Source: Branchiostoma belcheri (Eukaryota; Chordata; Leptocardii; Amphioxiformes; Branchiostomatidae). Taken from it: a DNA stretch of 64,000 nucleotides. The DNA lies in NCBI RefSeq assembly GCF_001625305.1, contig NW_017802824.1:4366260-4430259 (forward strand), written 5' to 3'. The notes below the pieces were generated by a model that saw only the letters and a list, made by a program, of their open reading frames with translations, made no database searches and was not told where the DNA came from. Made by a program: the position numbers and the translations under genes. Positions within the stretch are counted from its first letter, which is position 1. Each line of letters starts with the position of its first letter. Below, piece by piece: positions 1 through 14,000 of this stretch.

Positions 1-3000
1 GAATTCATATTAGAACTAACTGTTAAGAAATCAATGATATCCCTCGTATGAACCTATTATTTACCCCCGTATTCACAATTATATGGATCCTTTTGGTGGA
101 AAATTGTATCAAATTCGATATTTCCAAGTTCAAGTTATGTCTGAAGGTCAATGCTGCCTCATCACTAAAGAGGAATAAACCAAATAGCTTTCAGGGCAAG
201 GGACGTGGAAAGAACTCGCAATCATGCTTTATTGTCTACAGATGGGAAACAGATAGTGCCACGTATCGGACTTTGTCATCTTAGCTCCATTAGTCCAGTA
301 AAAAGCCATACAAGCACGCAATCATGGCTACTGAAAACCATTTCCGGCAGGCACTCCAAGAGTATCTCTTGTCTGTTGCGAGCTGATAGGTATGTTGATG
401 GTTTCCAATGCTGGGATTTTCAGAACATGTATCAGCAAACCTATGGTATCCCTCTCTCCTGACAAAAAACTTCTACAGTTGTGATGAAACTTTAAAATTC
501 ATTGAGATGGCTCTTTTACTACATGTATTTTTAGACTGTGGAAAACGCGGAAACTAATACGCTGAAATTTCACTTGGATTACATCTAGACTTAGATACAA
601 GAACAGTTTCTTTTCTGGGAAAGTTATTACAGACATTACAAGATAAGATCAGGAGGAAATAATAGTCGTCAAAATATGTTTCGCTTCGAGGGCTCGGGAT
701 CGACGCATTGACGTGTGACTTAAAAACAGACTGGGGCACATCAATAAGACTTCTATGATTACCCAATATTACGTGTGCAATGAGAAATGTGTCTTTGGAG
801 AGTTCAGCTTATTTGTTGTATTCCTTTTCCTATCTGCGAAGTCGAAGGGGCATCTTAAACTGAAAGCAACCTGAAATGTAAGCAGCCCGTAAAGCTGACG
901 ATTATGAAAAAAAAAGTTTGCCCAGATGTTGGATTTAATTATTACATGGCAAACCTACAATGCCATTCCCGTAGTCCGAATAACTATTGGGCGGTGCAAC
1001 ACCGGCGAACCTCCTAGAATTCATGCCAATTTGTGACATCCTCTTAGTACAAGCCTGGTATACCGCAGTGACGTTCGTCGTCCGCAGATTATACGAAGGG
1101 AAATCAGATTTGTCGCCTTCACTTGTCTTACGATCAATAACACCTGCTGAGACATGGAAGTTGTAAGTAGCCCCCACACCGGCATCGTTAATTCTGGACC
1201 ACCCAGACCTAGTACCAGTAAAGGGACGGCAGCTGCAAAGGAGCTACCTGGTAATGATGCTGTACATGTACGTATTCAACAAGACTGCAGTTACTGACTT
1301 TCCTACGTCATGAGAAGTGCAGGTATGGGAATGCCATTATGTCATGATTATATGCTTCCATTGTTGTTGTTGTTTTTTTGCATACGGATGTAGATTTTTG
1401 GCGCGGCGTCTATCTATCTGACATTACATGTATGTAAGAGTGCTGGGATCACTCGACTGATGTTTACTGCTGTTAGATAATAATTTGACCCACCACCTGC
1501 CTTTTTATTGCAATAATTTTCCATGCGGCAATGATGAGACAAAAAAATATGAGTTTTTTTCAATACGTTCCTCTTAGTTATAGCAATTTCATAATGTGTA
1601 ATTCAGGAAACTAAAAAAGAAGATTTTGCTATGTTCTGCAGATGTTAAACTAATTACTGTCAGTCAGCCTTTAGCAAGGCTGGCTATGTTTAGTGACTTG
1701 CCTGTCCGAACAAACAGCACTTTGAGTTGGTGTAGGCTTGTCCGCTGATACATACCCCCTTTAGTCCATACTCAGCTTTATGCCAAGTTTTCTCATATTC
1801 TCCAGACGACGGCAAATCTCCGAGGATTACGATTCAATCTGAGATAGCTCTCTGCTTGATGGTAGATCAATGACAAAATTCCATTTCGCACTTAGAGCTA
1901 GACTTTTTTTCTGATTGATGCTCACTGACAACCCCTACCGACAAGGCCGGGGATTATCCCGGGATTATGTGATTACGTGCTCATAAGCGGAAAGTAGATT
2001 GCCCTTAAAGTAACGAAGAAAAACATGTAAGCAAGAAGATGCAGTCGTTCATGATCACAAACACACGTAATGAATACGGGCATGCTTATTAAATACATCC
2101 TCTTAGAATAGCAACCATTCGTTAAGGCATTTCTTAATAATTACAAGATATTCATGAATTGACCTACTTGATTATGTTTAAAGACATTGGAGGGATATTT
2201 CGAAGCCAGCACAATAGCCTTTTTCGTGGTGAAATGCTTTGACATTTGCATCTCTTCTAGGTGCTACCCTTCAGATAGCTACAAGCCAAGAGGTCATTCT
2301 TATTGTGTGAAAGTAGAAAGATAATCAATCTCCTGGTTGACATAGTAAAACAGAAGGATATCATTTGTCATCTGTAATTGGGAGGATTTATCCAGGTTAC
2401 ACCCGCAGCTGTCACCTTGCTGTGAAAGATAACCTTATAGGAAAGCTGTCAGCATATACCTGGAATATTTAGCCCTCGGTGCCAATGGTTTGAAGTTTCA
2501 GTACCTTGATTAGACATTGAAACAACTTTTGTTAGACATTGTATCAGCTTAAACAATAGCTAGCGCAGCAAAATCCTAAAAAAGTACAAGGGATGTGCGT
2601 TTTAAGAGCACTTATCTCGTGGACACTACATCAGCATTCTGAACGCATTTTTCTTGTGCCTAAAATCTTCGCTTCCGCGATATTCTTTTCTGCTTTATAC
2701 TTGACAATTGTAAACTGTTATGAAATATTGCATAGATCAGGTGTAAATCCGAGTCTCACATATGATATACTTTTCATTTCCTGACCACAGATCTTTCTTT
2801 GCCTCACCTCTGATGGTTTAGCTTCGTCAGCGTGGTCATTAAGACCCACCATTTATCATGACCTTCCATTATTTGAGGCAGTACAAAAATGTATAAACTG
2901 GATTAGAGCAAGCTGAATGGACGTCTTCTCCAAGATCGGTCGATCACAGAACGATGAACACCATACGTTAATGGATGGAGTTTGCTAGTTGGTTTTATGG

Positions 3001-6000
3001 AGTAGTCTGGCCCCCTGAAAACTTGCAGCTAACGTCCTTTGGTGTGTAGTGATTATTATTAGAATAAAATAGCATGTCTTTTGATCCGTAAGCATTTGCT
3101 TTACATGTGCGAGGCTTTTATAACCTTACCACCCATACAGCCGGGAAGCATCATTGCCCCGCTTGGTTGAAGGATCTAGGAACTAGCACTGTTTGGATCA
3201 ATTTAAGGTGTCCGCCTGTTGATATTAAAGGATAGACATAGTTTCTACCACACTTTTTTTTATTTAAATCGATTTCTTCCAGACCACACAAAAAAAGAAA
3301 CGAGAATATCTGTCATTAACCGTACACATACAGCCTCCCGTAAAAATGCAGGAGCTTATAAATCAAGAAGTAGGCCCAAATATAACGCCCAATTGAATTG
3401 AATTGTTGTAGTTGGTTAATATAAACTTTATATTCGTAACATTTGACTGTTGCGATTTAACTATATATAGACTAGACCGTTACTCGGCCAACCTCCACCT
3501 GCTGCCGTTGGGGTGGATTGAGGGCGAATAAAACTGCCCCCTTTGGAAACCTACCTGAGATGCACTTTAAGCACATGTCGTGTAACAACCAGTGCGCTGT
3601 CATGATTGTAAACCAGCCGATCGTGCAACGTCTAATTGTATTACTGGCAGTTACGGTGGGTTTATATTACACCCTAGCTGAACACTGACAGACGGAAAAT
3701 GGCAACATACATTTTAATACAACACTACAGTGGAGTATTTTTTTAACAAACGTATTTTTTAAACTTTATACGTCTATTAATAAAGAGCAAAAGTACTGAA
3801 GATTGTTTTGAAAAAAAAATGTTATATTTCTTGCTTGTCTCATGTTTTCGTATTTCTCTGGCCCTCTGGCGACAAAACCATCCAGTTAAAATAAGTTTAA
3901 TTCATTCCCTTCCTGTAATTTTACACATAGTTAGAAAGATAGTTAACGTGTCAATGATGGGTCAATTTGTCGTATAATCTAAGATACCATCAGTGCTGGT
4001 AATCCCAAAGGATTTATAGCCCACATTAACAGTTTCCTTCGTAATACCCAAATCAAAGCTGTAATAAACACATTAACCTGACCCTTAGCCATGAATGGCC
4101 CGTGTGGAATGTTTGAGGACATGTAAGGATAACAGGAAGACCTGTGTATCAATTTAAGTACGCATTGGTTACAACATTATGATGCAATTGGATGCATTTA
4201 CTGTAATCCCCTGACAACATGCAACAGGGGATCGGGTTGCCATTTCGCTTCGGGAATTAAAAAAAAAACATAGTGTATTATAAACACATACTTTAGAACT
4301 GACATTGATTTCATTAGTGTTACCTACAAAGTATGACCAATCAGCATTCTCGTTAGCCATCTTCCATGAAGATCTGATGTCCCGAGGTAGAAGGCTACAA
4401 AAATGTATGTGCACGTATTATTGCAGGTATGGGCATTACCTTTTAATCAATCTATTAAGTAGATGGGATCTTAACGGTATCAGGCTGTTATGGCATAAGT
4501 AATTACTAAATACCTATACCCTTGTACTTTACTTTCATATTAAAAGTTTAAATATCTTATTTAAAAGAAGACTGCTATTGATGTAGAACAAAGCATTGCC
4601 AGCCCCATGTGTCTGTAGATCCATAGATAAGAATCACGCTCCTGTTGATGACTTATAGGCTGCCAATACCGTGCGTGTTGTCCGTAATCACAAGCGGTTG
4701 GGCTGCCCTCGTTTCAGCATTCATCGACATTCAATCAATATGACAGGATACTGAGGCATTTCAGATGTGTATCATGAAAGAAAGCTTGGTTATACTGGTG
4801 ATAGATTATGCGATGCTACATTCTATACAAGGTAATTCATTTGTACTTGTATGTTTTGGCTGTGGAATTGGTAAGTATGACATTATGTCATTAGGAATTC
4901 CATGGTCCCCAACTAAAGAGAAGTCATAGCCAAGAAAACTACCTAACGACATAACTAGAAACACGCATGCAGACGCAGACGTGGTTGGGCATTTAGCGGA
5001 ATTTGCAGCATGTCATTCGTGGTATGGCATGTATGAATTCCATATGATATTCAAACGTGGTAATCAAACTAAAACAACTATATGTTGGATGGATTGTTCC
5101 CACTAAAATGTGAATCACTTGCAAAATTGAATCCCCATTATCAGCCCGAGAAAGTATGCCCTAGCGAGCGCTTATAATCAAGGAAGCCGTATGTAGGATC
5201 ACTATTGTTGTTTTTTTTCATCCACATAAGAAGCAGATGACCATCATCTTCACCTCTAAATCGATGTCCAGGAAGGGTCAAGTCCACGCATTTGTCGAAA
5301 ATCCTCGGACCACGTATACGAAATTCGTCGTGATTGCTCTGACCTTCTCCAAGGGCGAAGCAAAGCTGAAAGTCAAGAGGAAGTGATCTGATTCCTTCTG
5401 GAGAATAGGTGACCCTTGCGTGACATCATGCTACATAAATGAGGTAATATGGCAATTTGCTCGTTTTGCTCAAGTAATTTCACGCAGTGTTAACCACGTC
5501 GGATGGGTCCTGGGTCGTTTGGAGCACTTGTCCTTCTATTGCCCGGGAATAACGTCCTTTCTCTAATCTGAACATATTTCGTCCTTCAACTTGTAATGAT
5601 GACATACACTACCAGTCCGTTGGCTTTCTTTCAGGTTCCTGAATTCGTGGCCTGCAAAGGATCGTTCACTTTCATATAGAAGCAGGGAAGAGTAAGCTGT
5701 TTTCGTCAAATTCTTGTTCTGGTGTAAAGCGGAATATTTGTTTCCACAAAGTGCCCTGTGTTCGACGTGTTTTGAAAGCACTTCCATGCTGTGGCATTGC
5801 GCTTGCGTTTGTGTTGGCTGCCTTGAGAATGACCCAAGACCAAAGTAACACTGAAAATTATGTCATTTTATTGTCTTTAAGTCTCTCAAAGAAAATGTGT
5901 AAGAGTCAAAGTACACCCACGATCCCCCAAAGTAAGTGCCTAAAATGATTTATGAGTGACCTTTTGCCATACAACCACCAGGTAACACTCATCAATTACG

Positions 6001-9000
6001 ATTTCTCGACAGAAACGCCCAATGGAAGCAACACTGGGCACAGTGACTTAGTGAATGTTTTTCAATTCTAAAAATACTAAGCCCTTAGTGTCGACCAGGG
6101 TGAAAACTAAATACCTTATGAGAGAATAGGTGATGAAACTGACATTAAGAATTCGTTGACATACGAGACCAAAAATGCATTCGTATTTGACTCCGTCTAT
6201 TCTTTATTCAAAGCATATTTATTAGCAAAGTTATTATCGCTATACAAGGCAGATTTCTAGTACTGATAAGCCAGGGCAAGGGCATATAAGGACATAAGTG
6301 GTAAGGCTGATAGAAACTTCAATAATCTTTACATGGGTGTAGAGAACAATAAATTCCAAATATATTTCCTTACGAGAGAGAACAAATTGAAAAATAATCG
6401 ACACTCAACACTTTATACTATCATTATCGGACCGATAACTTGATAAGAACGGGTTTTAAAGAAGACGATATGTAAATAGAATGAGCTGGTATTACTGACA
6501 GATATGTGCGGAAGTGCATTGAGACAGCCCTATATATGAATAGCCCGTTTATGTGGACGATGGAATTCCTATTTACACCTGCACGAGGTCTTGACAGGTC
6601 AGTAAGTTTAAATGAGATTCGATCTGGTCACAATGCAGCTGTCGTTAACGGAAATGAACCTGTCGGAAGGAGAATCCTACTTACTTTTCACAGCAAGAGA
6701 AAGATGAACTGTTCCACCCTCGGGCCTAATGTTCCGGTAAATGGCATTTCGGACAACGTTTCGTTATCGTGGGATCTGTATACAACTGGTGCTCATATGT
6801 AGCTACAGAAACCTATATATAGAATATGTTTAAACGTTTTTGAACCTTTATTCATACTCATGTTAGACGTAGGCCCAAAAGCTGCCTCAGCGAAAAAGAC
6901 AACCATTCAAATGCTGATTCTTATCCTAATTATCTATGCAAAGTGGCTATTTTCTATTATTTGTAAGATGTTCAAAAGGTATGAAGACCGTCACCTACTT
7001 AATCTTGAAAACCGGATTGTCCAATATAGCCGGAAAATAGTTTAAGCAAGCTGACAGTTTTTGCCAGTCCCAATTTTAAGTCAAAATGAGAAAATTTCGG
7101 GGATGTCCTACCATTATCGTCACATTGGAGATCAATGAAGCCTAAGCTCTTAAATATCTTTCAGTCACTATCATCTGTTATGTATTAACTTTAACGAGAA
7201 TGTTTCGGTAATTGAGAAATATTTGCAGGAAATTGCGCACGATCGTCATCGTAAATCAGCAAGTGCTATTTCTGGAAGCCTCGTTTACCGGTTTAATAAA
7301 AATCTCATCGAAAATGAACAATGACATAATAAATAACACTAACATTCACGAAAATATCATTATGATTTTTTTTACAAGTCATATACACGACTTCCATATA
7401 TTGTATCGAACTGTAGTATATTTCACCCTGTCGAGCAATAAAGTTCATCCATTTATACCATATATGAAATATTTCTTATTCACAAATTTGACATGGGAAG
7501 AAATTATGCTTACTTTACATCCATTTTAAAGACTTATCTGTTTTCGTATTATTCATAGAAATGAAATTGGTGGTACATGTATAGATACATATAGTAAAGG
7601 CTAACCTGACAAATGATGTACATCTGCCACAATATCACTGTTTTATGAATATAATGGATTTCAATACGATATTAATGTGTATTTAATTCTCGCTGATCAA
7701 TTGTCTTTGTGATTGAGATCTGCGTCGAACAAAAAAATGATATTTGGCATCATAAATCTGTTGGTTATCACACATAAGTATGATGAAAATTGCATTAAGA
7801 GCTAAAAAATGACTGCTGCCGGAACATTAATATTGTACCTATGCTGCTTCGCGTTCACATCTTAGTAAAACTTTAAGCTTGTTAAAAGAGTCTTTATTCA
7901 AAAATGTGTCTTTTTAATTACCATCGCCCCTTTGACGAATGGCAATATTACCAAAACCCTAGAGCTTTAAACGCTTGGTGAATTTATGTGGCTATAAAAT
8001 GGATATATTGAAAATATTCTGATGAAACCAATGTCTTCGCAAATAATACATATAATCAAGGCCAAAAACATGAACCAATTTTACCTGACCTAAGTTAATT
8101 GAACCGTATCTAAATTATTTAAATGCTTATTGCTATATGTAAATAGATACACTGCATTGCACACATGGCTGTTTAATTCATACCAATCTAGTGGTACCCT
8201 TAAAAGCAATTTCATGGAACATTTGCTGCATTACAATACGTTAAAATATTCCGAATGGGTTTGTCGCAATTAATGTATGACGCTCACACGGCGAGATTCA
8301 ATAACTTGGCGTTGAAGCAATTTCTCGTGAAACAGTCAAATTCACTTAAGGGCAATAAAAAAACTCTCGTTAAGCGACAAAAGAGGGGCCATCAAACCTG
8401 CCTGGTGTATATTGGTATTCTATCTCATACCATAGTAACCCAGCTTCACGTGACGGAAATCACAAAGGGCTCGCTCTTGCCATATGCATGTTCAACAGTT
8501 CCAAGGGACGCATTACTTATTCTACTCTCTGAAGGAGCAATGACATAGAACTACCAGGGATCGTCTGGAATGTCAAATTCTAAAGGACTGTATATTTCTC
8601 ACTAACTATAAGTCCTGATTCCTGTGAAAGGATATCAGAAGATGGCTGTTCGTTACTTTTAATGTGTAAGTACAGTTGATACGCCAGTGGAAAACATATT
8701 CCACCACATCAATAAACTACTTACATCCCAAAGAAAGGGAATTTAAAGTTTCACATTCGGTTAAAGAGACCATGGCTCGTTTAACCAGATCAAAATAAGA
8801 CGTATTGGTGTGTGGGTGTGCCATAGAAAATATGGCTTTACATAGTGATAGTACATTTGGAACAGATACAGTTGTTTTGACATTTCTTTTGATGGTTTTC
8901 ATGCGTTTAATCCGTGGCTCTTTTACACAAACACTTATCACACAACACAGGCCGCCGGCTTTTCAATACCGTCACGTGAATATACGAGGCAATGCACGGT

Positions 9001-10798
9001 TCGTCGCACTGCTGGATCCGCGACATTAAACCCTTTCAACCCTTCAACTCTATCAAGACCTCAGAGCTCGTTCTTGGTCTCTTTGCCTACATCGTTAGTT
9101 TGACGGCAGCAGAGCAATCTGCATGTCACTTACAAAGTAGAAGCGTTTTAATCTACCGACGTTACTCACAAAGACTACTAAATGTTGAATGGCATCGCAG
9201 CATACGCGGTGAACTAAACTGTTCAAAGGCGTCTTTAAAAGCATTTGCCCTTTAGATTCTGGGTGACTTTGTAAGCTTGTCAAGGTTGATTATGACAATA
9301 TTACCATTGGGGCTTGGGTCTGTCATTAACACATGCGATCTTGTAGAATCATTAAACTTTCCCTCTAACATCAGAGGAGACTCTCAATGTTAAATGACTT
9401 GATGTTGTGACTTGATGCGGTAACCTATGGGGACTAGACAAGCATAAATGGATTAATAAATACATACCACTCCCAACGTGTACCTGCGATTGCACACAAA
9501 TAGTCTTATCATGTATCATGTATCCATTATTTCACGTCTTGTTTATTACGTGCAACATTAGGTATTTGACTCTTATCTTGTGCGGAATTATAAATCACTG
9601 TCCTGAGATGAATGTTTAGCCTTTTCGTAGATCCACCGTGAAGGACTTGGTGACAAATCACGATAATGCGGGAATAAATCATTCATACACCCACTTGTGA
9701 TTCAAGAACTGTAACTGCTTTCTAATGGATTTTCTTGTGGTTTCTGTCCTAGGTAGTTGTTTGACACGTTGATAACTGCTTGGTGCTTCAAGTGGCCTTG
9801 TTGCATAGCTGGAGTTGCTCAATATGCATAGAGGCCTGACCTTTATTCATCCTCAAGACTGGAAGAGGTCATGTTTCAACACTGTGTGATGAACCCCACC
9901 TTCAGTGTGTTATGAAAAAAGAACAAGAAACTGGATATTGAAAATAAAACAGATTAAGAGAAAGTTAAAGCAAATGGCTCATTTGAAAAACCTACTTCGT
10001 GAGTATTAAACCTCTAATTCCTTGTACGTGAGGGAGGGGATATTTTAGTACTAACTGTTCATTCTTCCATCGCAACCCTCTGATTAGCATTGCTGCAATC
10101 TATTAGAAGCTTGAAGCAACAACAAAACAATAAAACCGATTTCCAGGAGACTTTTCTCTCGCGCATCGTAATGAAAGAATTTAGCTCTCAGGAGGATGAA
10201 ATTAGTGCCGCCTGTTCATCGACGATAAAACGATCGCGGATTTGAACAGTCGTTAATTAAGATTTAGGCTGTCATCCCTGGCACGACGTACTTTGAAAAT
10301 GAAAGCATAATCTCCTTCTTTTAGTAGTCGCTTAGCCCTGATGGGAAAATATGATAAGCCATGTTCCATGCATGAGCTACGTCTCCATAGAGCACCTTGT
10401 CCTTATGTTCGCCCAATTCGCCTTTGTACGGCGTGATCAATGACATTTATAGTGATGAATTGAGGCTAAATCACAACCGGTTGAATTTCCATATACCGGT
10501 CCCACCTCCAAACGGAATTCTCAGTTGGATTATGAATGGGACCACTTATTTAAATCTGGGTCGCAACAACGGTCTGGTGAACTTGTGGAGGTGTGAAGCT
10601 GTGTTGGCACTGAAGGTGTCTAGACTATTCAGACAGCGGAATCGTTAGGATAGGAAGAACTTTAGAGGAGGATCCCTCGGGGCGGTGTCAGCGTGCGTCG
10701 GTCATTATCATGTCAACGTCACCATGAATCCGGAACAAGGTTAGAATGCCATCCTCACAGGCGCGGCGCGTGTGGTCTTGACAGTATCGCACGCGTGC
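1..10798. other. Non-coding flank, no gene recognised
   Basis: The stretch is AT-rich and contains only short open frames (up to about 100 codons) with no domain, signal peptide, repeated motif or splice context that I could recognise. The longest, near 6506-6802 and 8255-8548, have unremarkable composition and read like chance frames. It presumably holds the 5' neighbourhood of the Ig receptor cluster. Distant regulatory elements cannot be excluded by eye. Confidence 0.6.
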
Positions 10799-11054
10799 AG
10801 GTACCATCGGAAAAAACAGCGCGCTTGGAAAAACATTGGCTTTCATTGATTTTCGAAAGGGAAGGAATGAAAATGGATCTTTCTGTTGCTCCACTGCATC
10901 TTGCAGGATCATTGGTGTGTAATGCTGAAGAATGACACGGGCGTCTGAGGCAAATTTGGACACAGACGTGCAGCCGGGACTTTGAGTTTCAAGATGACCG
11001 CATCTCCTGTCATCATTGACTTCTTAGCCAAATGAATCTTGTGCCATACGGCAG
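10799..11054 (+). pseudogene. Decayed promoter and signal-peptide exon, paralogue of gene A exon 1
   Basis: This 256-base block is colinear with 17781-18037 (257 bases), the promoter and first exon of gene A. Both start with aggtaccat, both share a block around gcaggatcattg and tgtgtaatg, then gagtttcaagatg or gagctttcaagatg at the start codon. An ATG at 10994 opens a 61-base exon ending at a GTAAG donor after 11054, so it would leave phase 1 exactly like gene A. The reading is broken by TGA at 11033-11035. It aligns with the TGG codon of gene A, after which ILC and a short hydrophobic remnant follow. No Ig exon lies between here and 17.78 kb. It may be a dead exon 1, or an upstream non-coding first exon that still carries promoter activity. 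Confidence 0.7.
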
Positions 11055-14000
11055 GTAAGTTGTTAGACTTTCCGTGGTTAATCTGGGTGCTTGTCACGTA
11101 CCTAAATTAAGAGTAAGATGTACGGTAAGGCTCAGAGAGTGAAAGAACGGGAAGGGACTATGGAGCTGCTAAAAATGGCTGTAGCATCTGACAGTAGGCA
11201 GCCCTCTACCTTGCTGCGGGGTTTCTGATTTCAGTTTCACCGTTATTGTTATGGGAAGCGTTTGATATGTTTATTTTGTCACATCCCGTATTTTTTATTA
11301 TCTTATCGACATCCCCCCCTCTCCTATAATTGCAAACACAGTATTTTACAGTGTGCTTATCTTTTTGATCAGCGGATTCTTAGATAGCTGAAAATGTGTT
11401 AAATCATACAGTACAGAGAAGATGTGTTGAACAGATTTTTTATCAGTAGCTGTAGGCGTTCACTGAGGAATTCAAGGGGTTTAAACGTGTGTGTCTCAAA
11501 GCCAATGCAACCTTGCCCTTCAATCAGACACTAGTTACTGTTGGGTATAGGATATGCTATCAGTTGATGGAGTACAGTGCTTCCTGTGATCTACAACATA
11601 CGCTTGCTTTCTTTGAGAGTCTGCAAAAATACCAGGAGATCCAAATCTTCACCAGAGGAGGGTGCTTCGTCTTTGGTGTTTATCGGCTCGAACAATGAAG
11701 CACACAAGGAGGTGACAAATGGACACGCCTAGATACTCCTCAGTCTGGGCACAATTATTGTTCCTGCGACACTTCGGAATAGCTTCGGGATTACTGCAGC
11801 AAGAAAGCAATAAACGCTAAGCGATTTGGGAAAGAAATAGTATCTCAGATGGACAGATTATGCTAACTGCACATTTTTCTGAAAATGACGGATGTACGCA
11901 GCTTAGCTAGATGTGTTGATCCTCATCTTCAGTTCCATCCAGTCGCATATAGCCTTATCTCCAGTGAAAGCAGAAAAATTGTAGTCATTTACGTAATATT
12001 ATCCTTCTTCGGAAGGTGATCTTCGCAACAGTTATTAGAAAAACCATCCCCTAAAGAAAATAATCTAATCTATCACTATAAATATCGTGAATTGGCAAGT
12101 TTCTAGCCCCGTTACTTTTATTCAAATTGCGTCTCCTGACAATATAGGTTTTGGCGGGGGAATGAATAGACATTATAAGGTCTGTTAGTCAGCCGGCACG
12201 GGAATAGGCATGGGGCGACTCAGGAGCCGCCGGCTGCTGCTAGATGTCCGTTAAATCTATTCATTACAAATGAAATGATGTATCACCATTTCAGGGCAAC
12301 AATATCGTCTACTGAGGGCTTTGTTTAGCTCGCATCTCCAATACCATCGACTTGCTGAAATGGCTCGTCAAATAAAGTATTATCAAAAGCTACTTTTCTA
12401 TGTCAGAGGGCTTCATGGGCAATATGGTTCGGTAGGCTCTTGGAATTCTACCGGTTATAGCTGGTGTATATTGCTTTATGATGTCCCCTTTCCTTTCTTG
12501 AATTTTTTTTCAAGTTTGTAACCAAGAGTCTTGCGCGTGTCAAAATGTCTTCTTTATCAAGATTCACAGATTCCATTACTCATGTAAATCAATGTACTAA
12601 GCATAGTGAGGGTTCTGAATTTTCCAGGGCAAATGTTCAAGAGCATTGTTTTCTTATGTTTCAGGATACCGGTTGTCCTTAAGTAGTTGAAGCTATACAT
12701 CTATCTACTAGTAGATAAATATGTTATCATCTTCCAGGACTCTTTATTTCTTTCCCAGTTTTATATTCTCCACACAGAAAGCAGTGCCGTGCCATTTATG
12801 CTTATCCTTTGCCCTCGTTTTTTTTTCAATACACTTGCTCCCGCACAAAGGTTTCCCTCGATGCACAGCAGAATTGGATTTTGATGTCTTCCATAGTACC
12901 GTCCTCCCATAGAAATGTTTAGTGCGCTGTTCATGCTTTTAAGAAAGGAAAGGTCATCTGATCTTGTCTCAGAGTCAGACTATTTCTCCTTCCTTTTAAC
13001 ACTGGGTTTCTTCTTCTCCTTTCTTTTAATACTGGGTGCACCATAACCTAATTTTCCCTTCCTTTTAATACTGGGTTTGGTTTTAACATTGGTCAACCTA
13101 ACTTAGATTTTAAAGGCATTTGAATTCAACCACTGGTTCAGCAAGAAAATTTCAAAGGTAGTCATAAACAAGACATAAGTAAATGCGCCACCGGGGACAG
13201 GTATTTCGTTCCGAACAAACTCATAGAGTAGCTGTCGCTGACGGCGCAATGCCATTACTGTGTTTCTATCCTGAAGTTAATGGATATCACATCAGTGTGG
13301 AGTTCTTCGGCAGGTCAGATGTCACACTGGTCGCATGGCACTGGCGTTACGCTTAGGTCACATTTACATCGTAATGGGGATGCAGCTTCCGGCCTGGCTT
13401 TGAAGTCGGTAGGACACTGGCTGTCGTGGTCATGGATTGGGACACCTTTTACATTTTTTTTTTCAAAATTACATAACGCCAACCCACATGTACAGTTATG
13501 CTACTCTGCACGGGTCCTGGAATGTACTGTTCGGGATCCTGTAAAGAAATAGCCCGATGGACTGCCGAACAACTGTCGGCGTGATCATTGAGTTACGGTG
13601 TATTTTTTGTCGCCGGTACCCGGGTTGATTTGAACTCCTAGTTTGAAAAATTTCGGGGGCCCAAACCGTTCTCAAAAAGAGTCCATCAGCCGAATCGGGT
13701 CGCAAAGGCCCACGCACGAAAAATATTACGTAAACTAGCCGGTGGGGTCCCTTTTGAAATTGTGACCTGAAGCATCACATCAAAGTAGACGGAACTTCCG
13801 CGGGTACGTTGTCATGAGGAACCACCGCTATAGGATTTCGTCTATATTCATCAAGAAACGTACGCGTCTTTCTATTCTCATTGTTGATTTGCCTACATTC
13901 ATCAACCAATGCCTAGGTTTGTGTGTGTAGTAATATATCGTGCAACAAGAGTAGATTAGGGCTTAATAAACCGTCTCCGCATTATCAACATTGTAATAGA

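Noticed and set aside
6506..6802. 98-codon plus-strand frame
   Set aside because: No domain, no splice or paralogue support, and length within chance expectation for the window.
8255..8548. 97-codon plus-strand frame
   Set aside because: Same reasons; amino-acid pattern is not recognisable and context is AT-rich non-coding DNA.
10688..10963. Minus-strand frame similar to the one at 17763-18035 (shared ILQHYT and MILQ)
   Set aside because: The similarity comes from the duplicated promoter DNA. Neither frame has coding character, and the shared part is explained by the plus-strand cassette.
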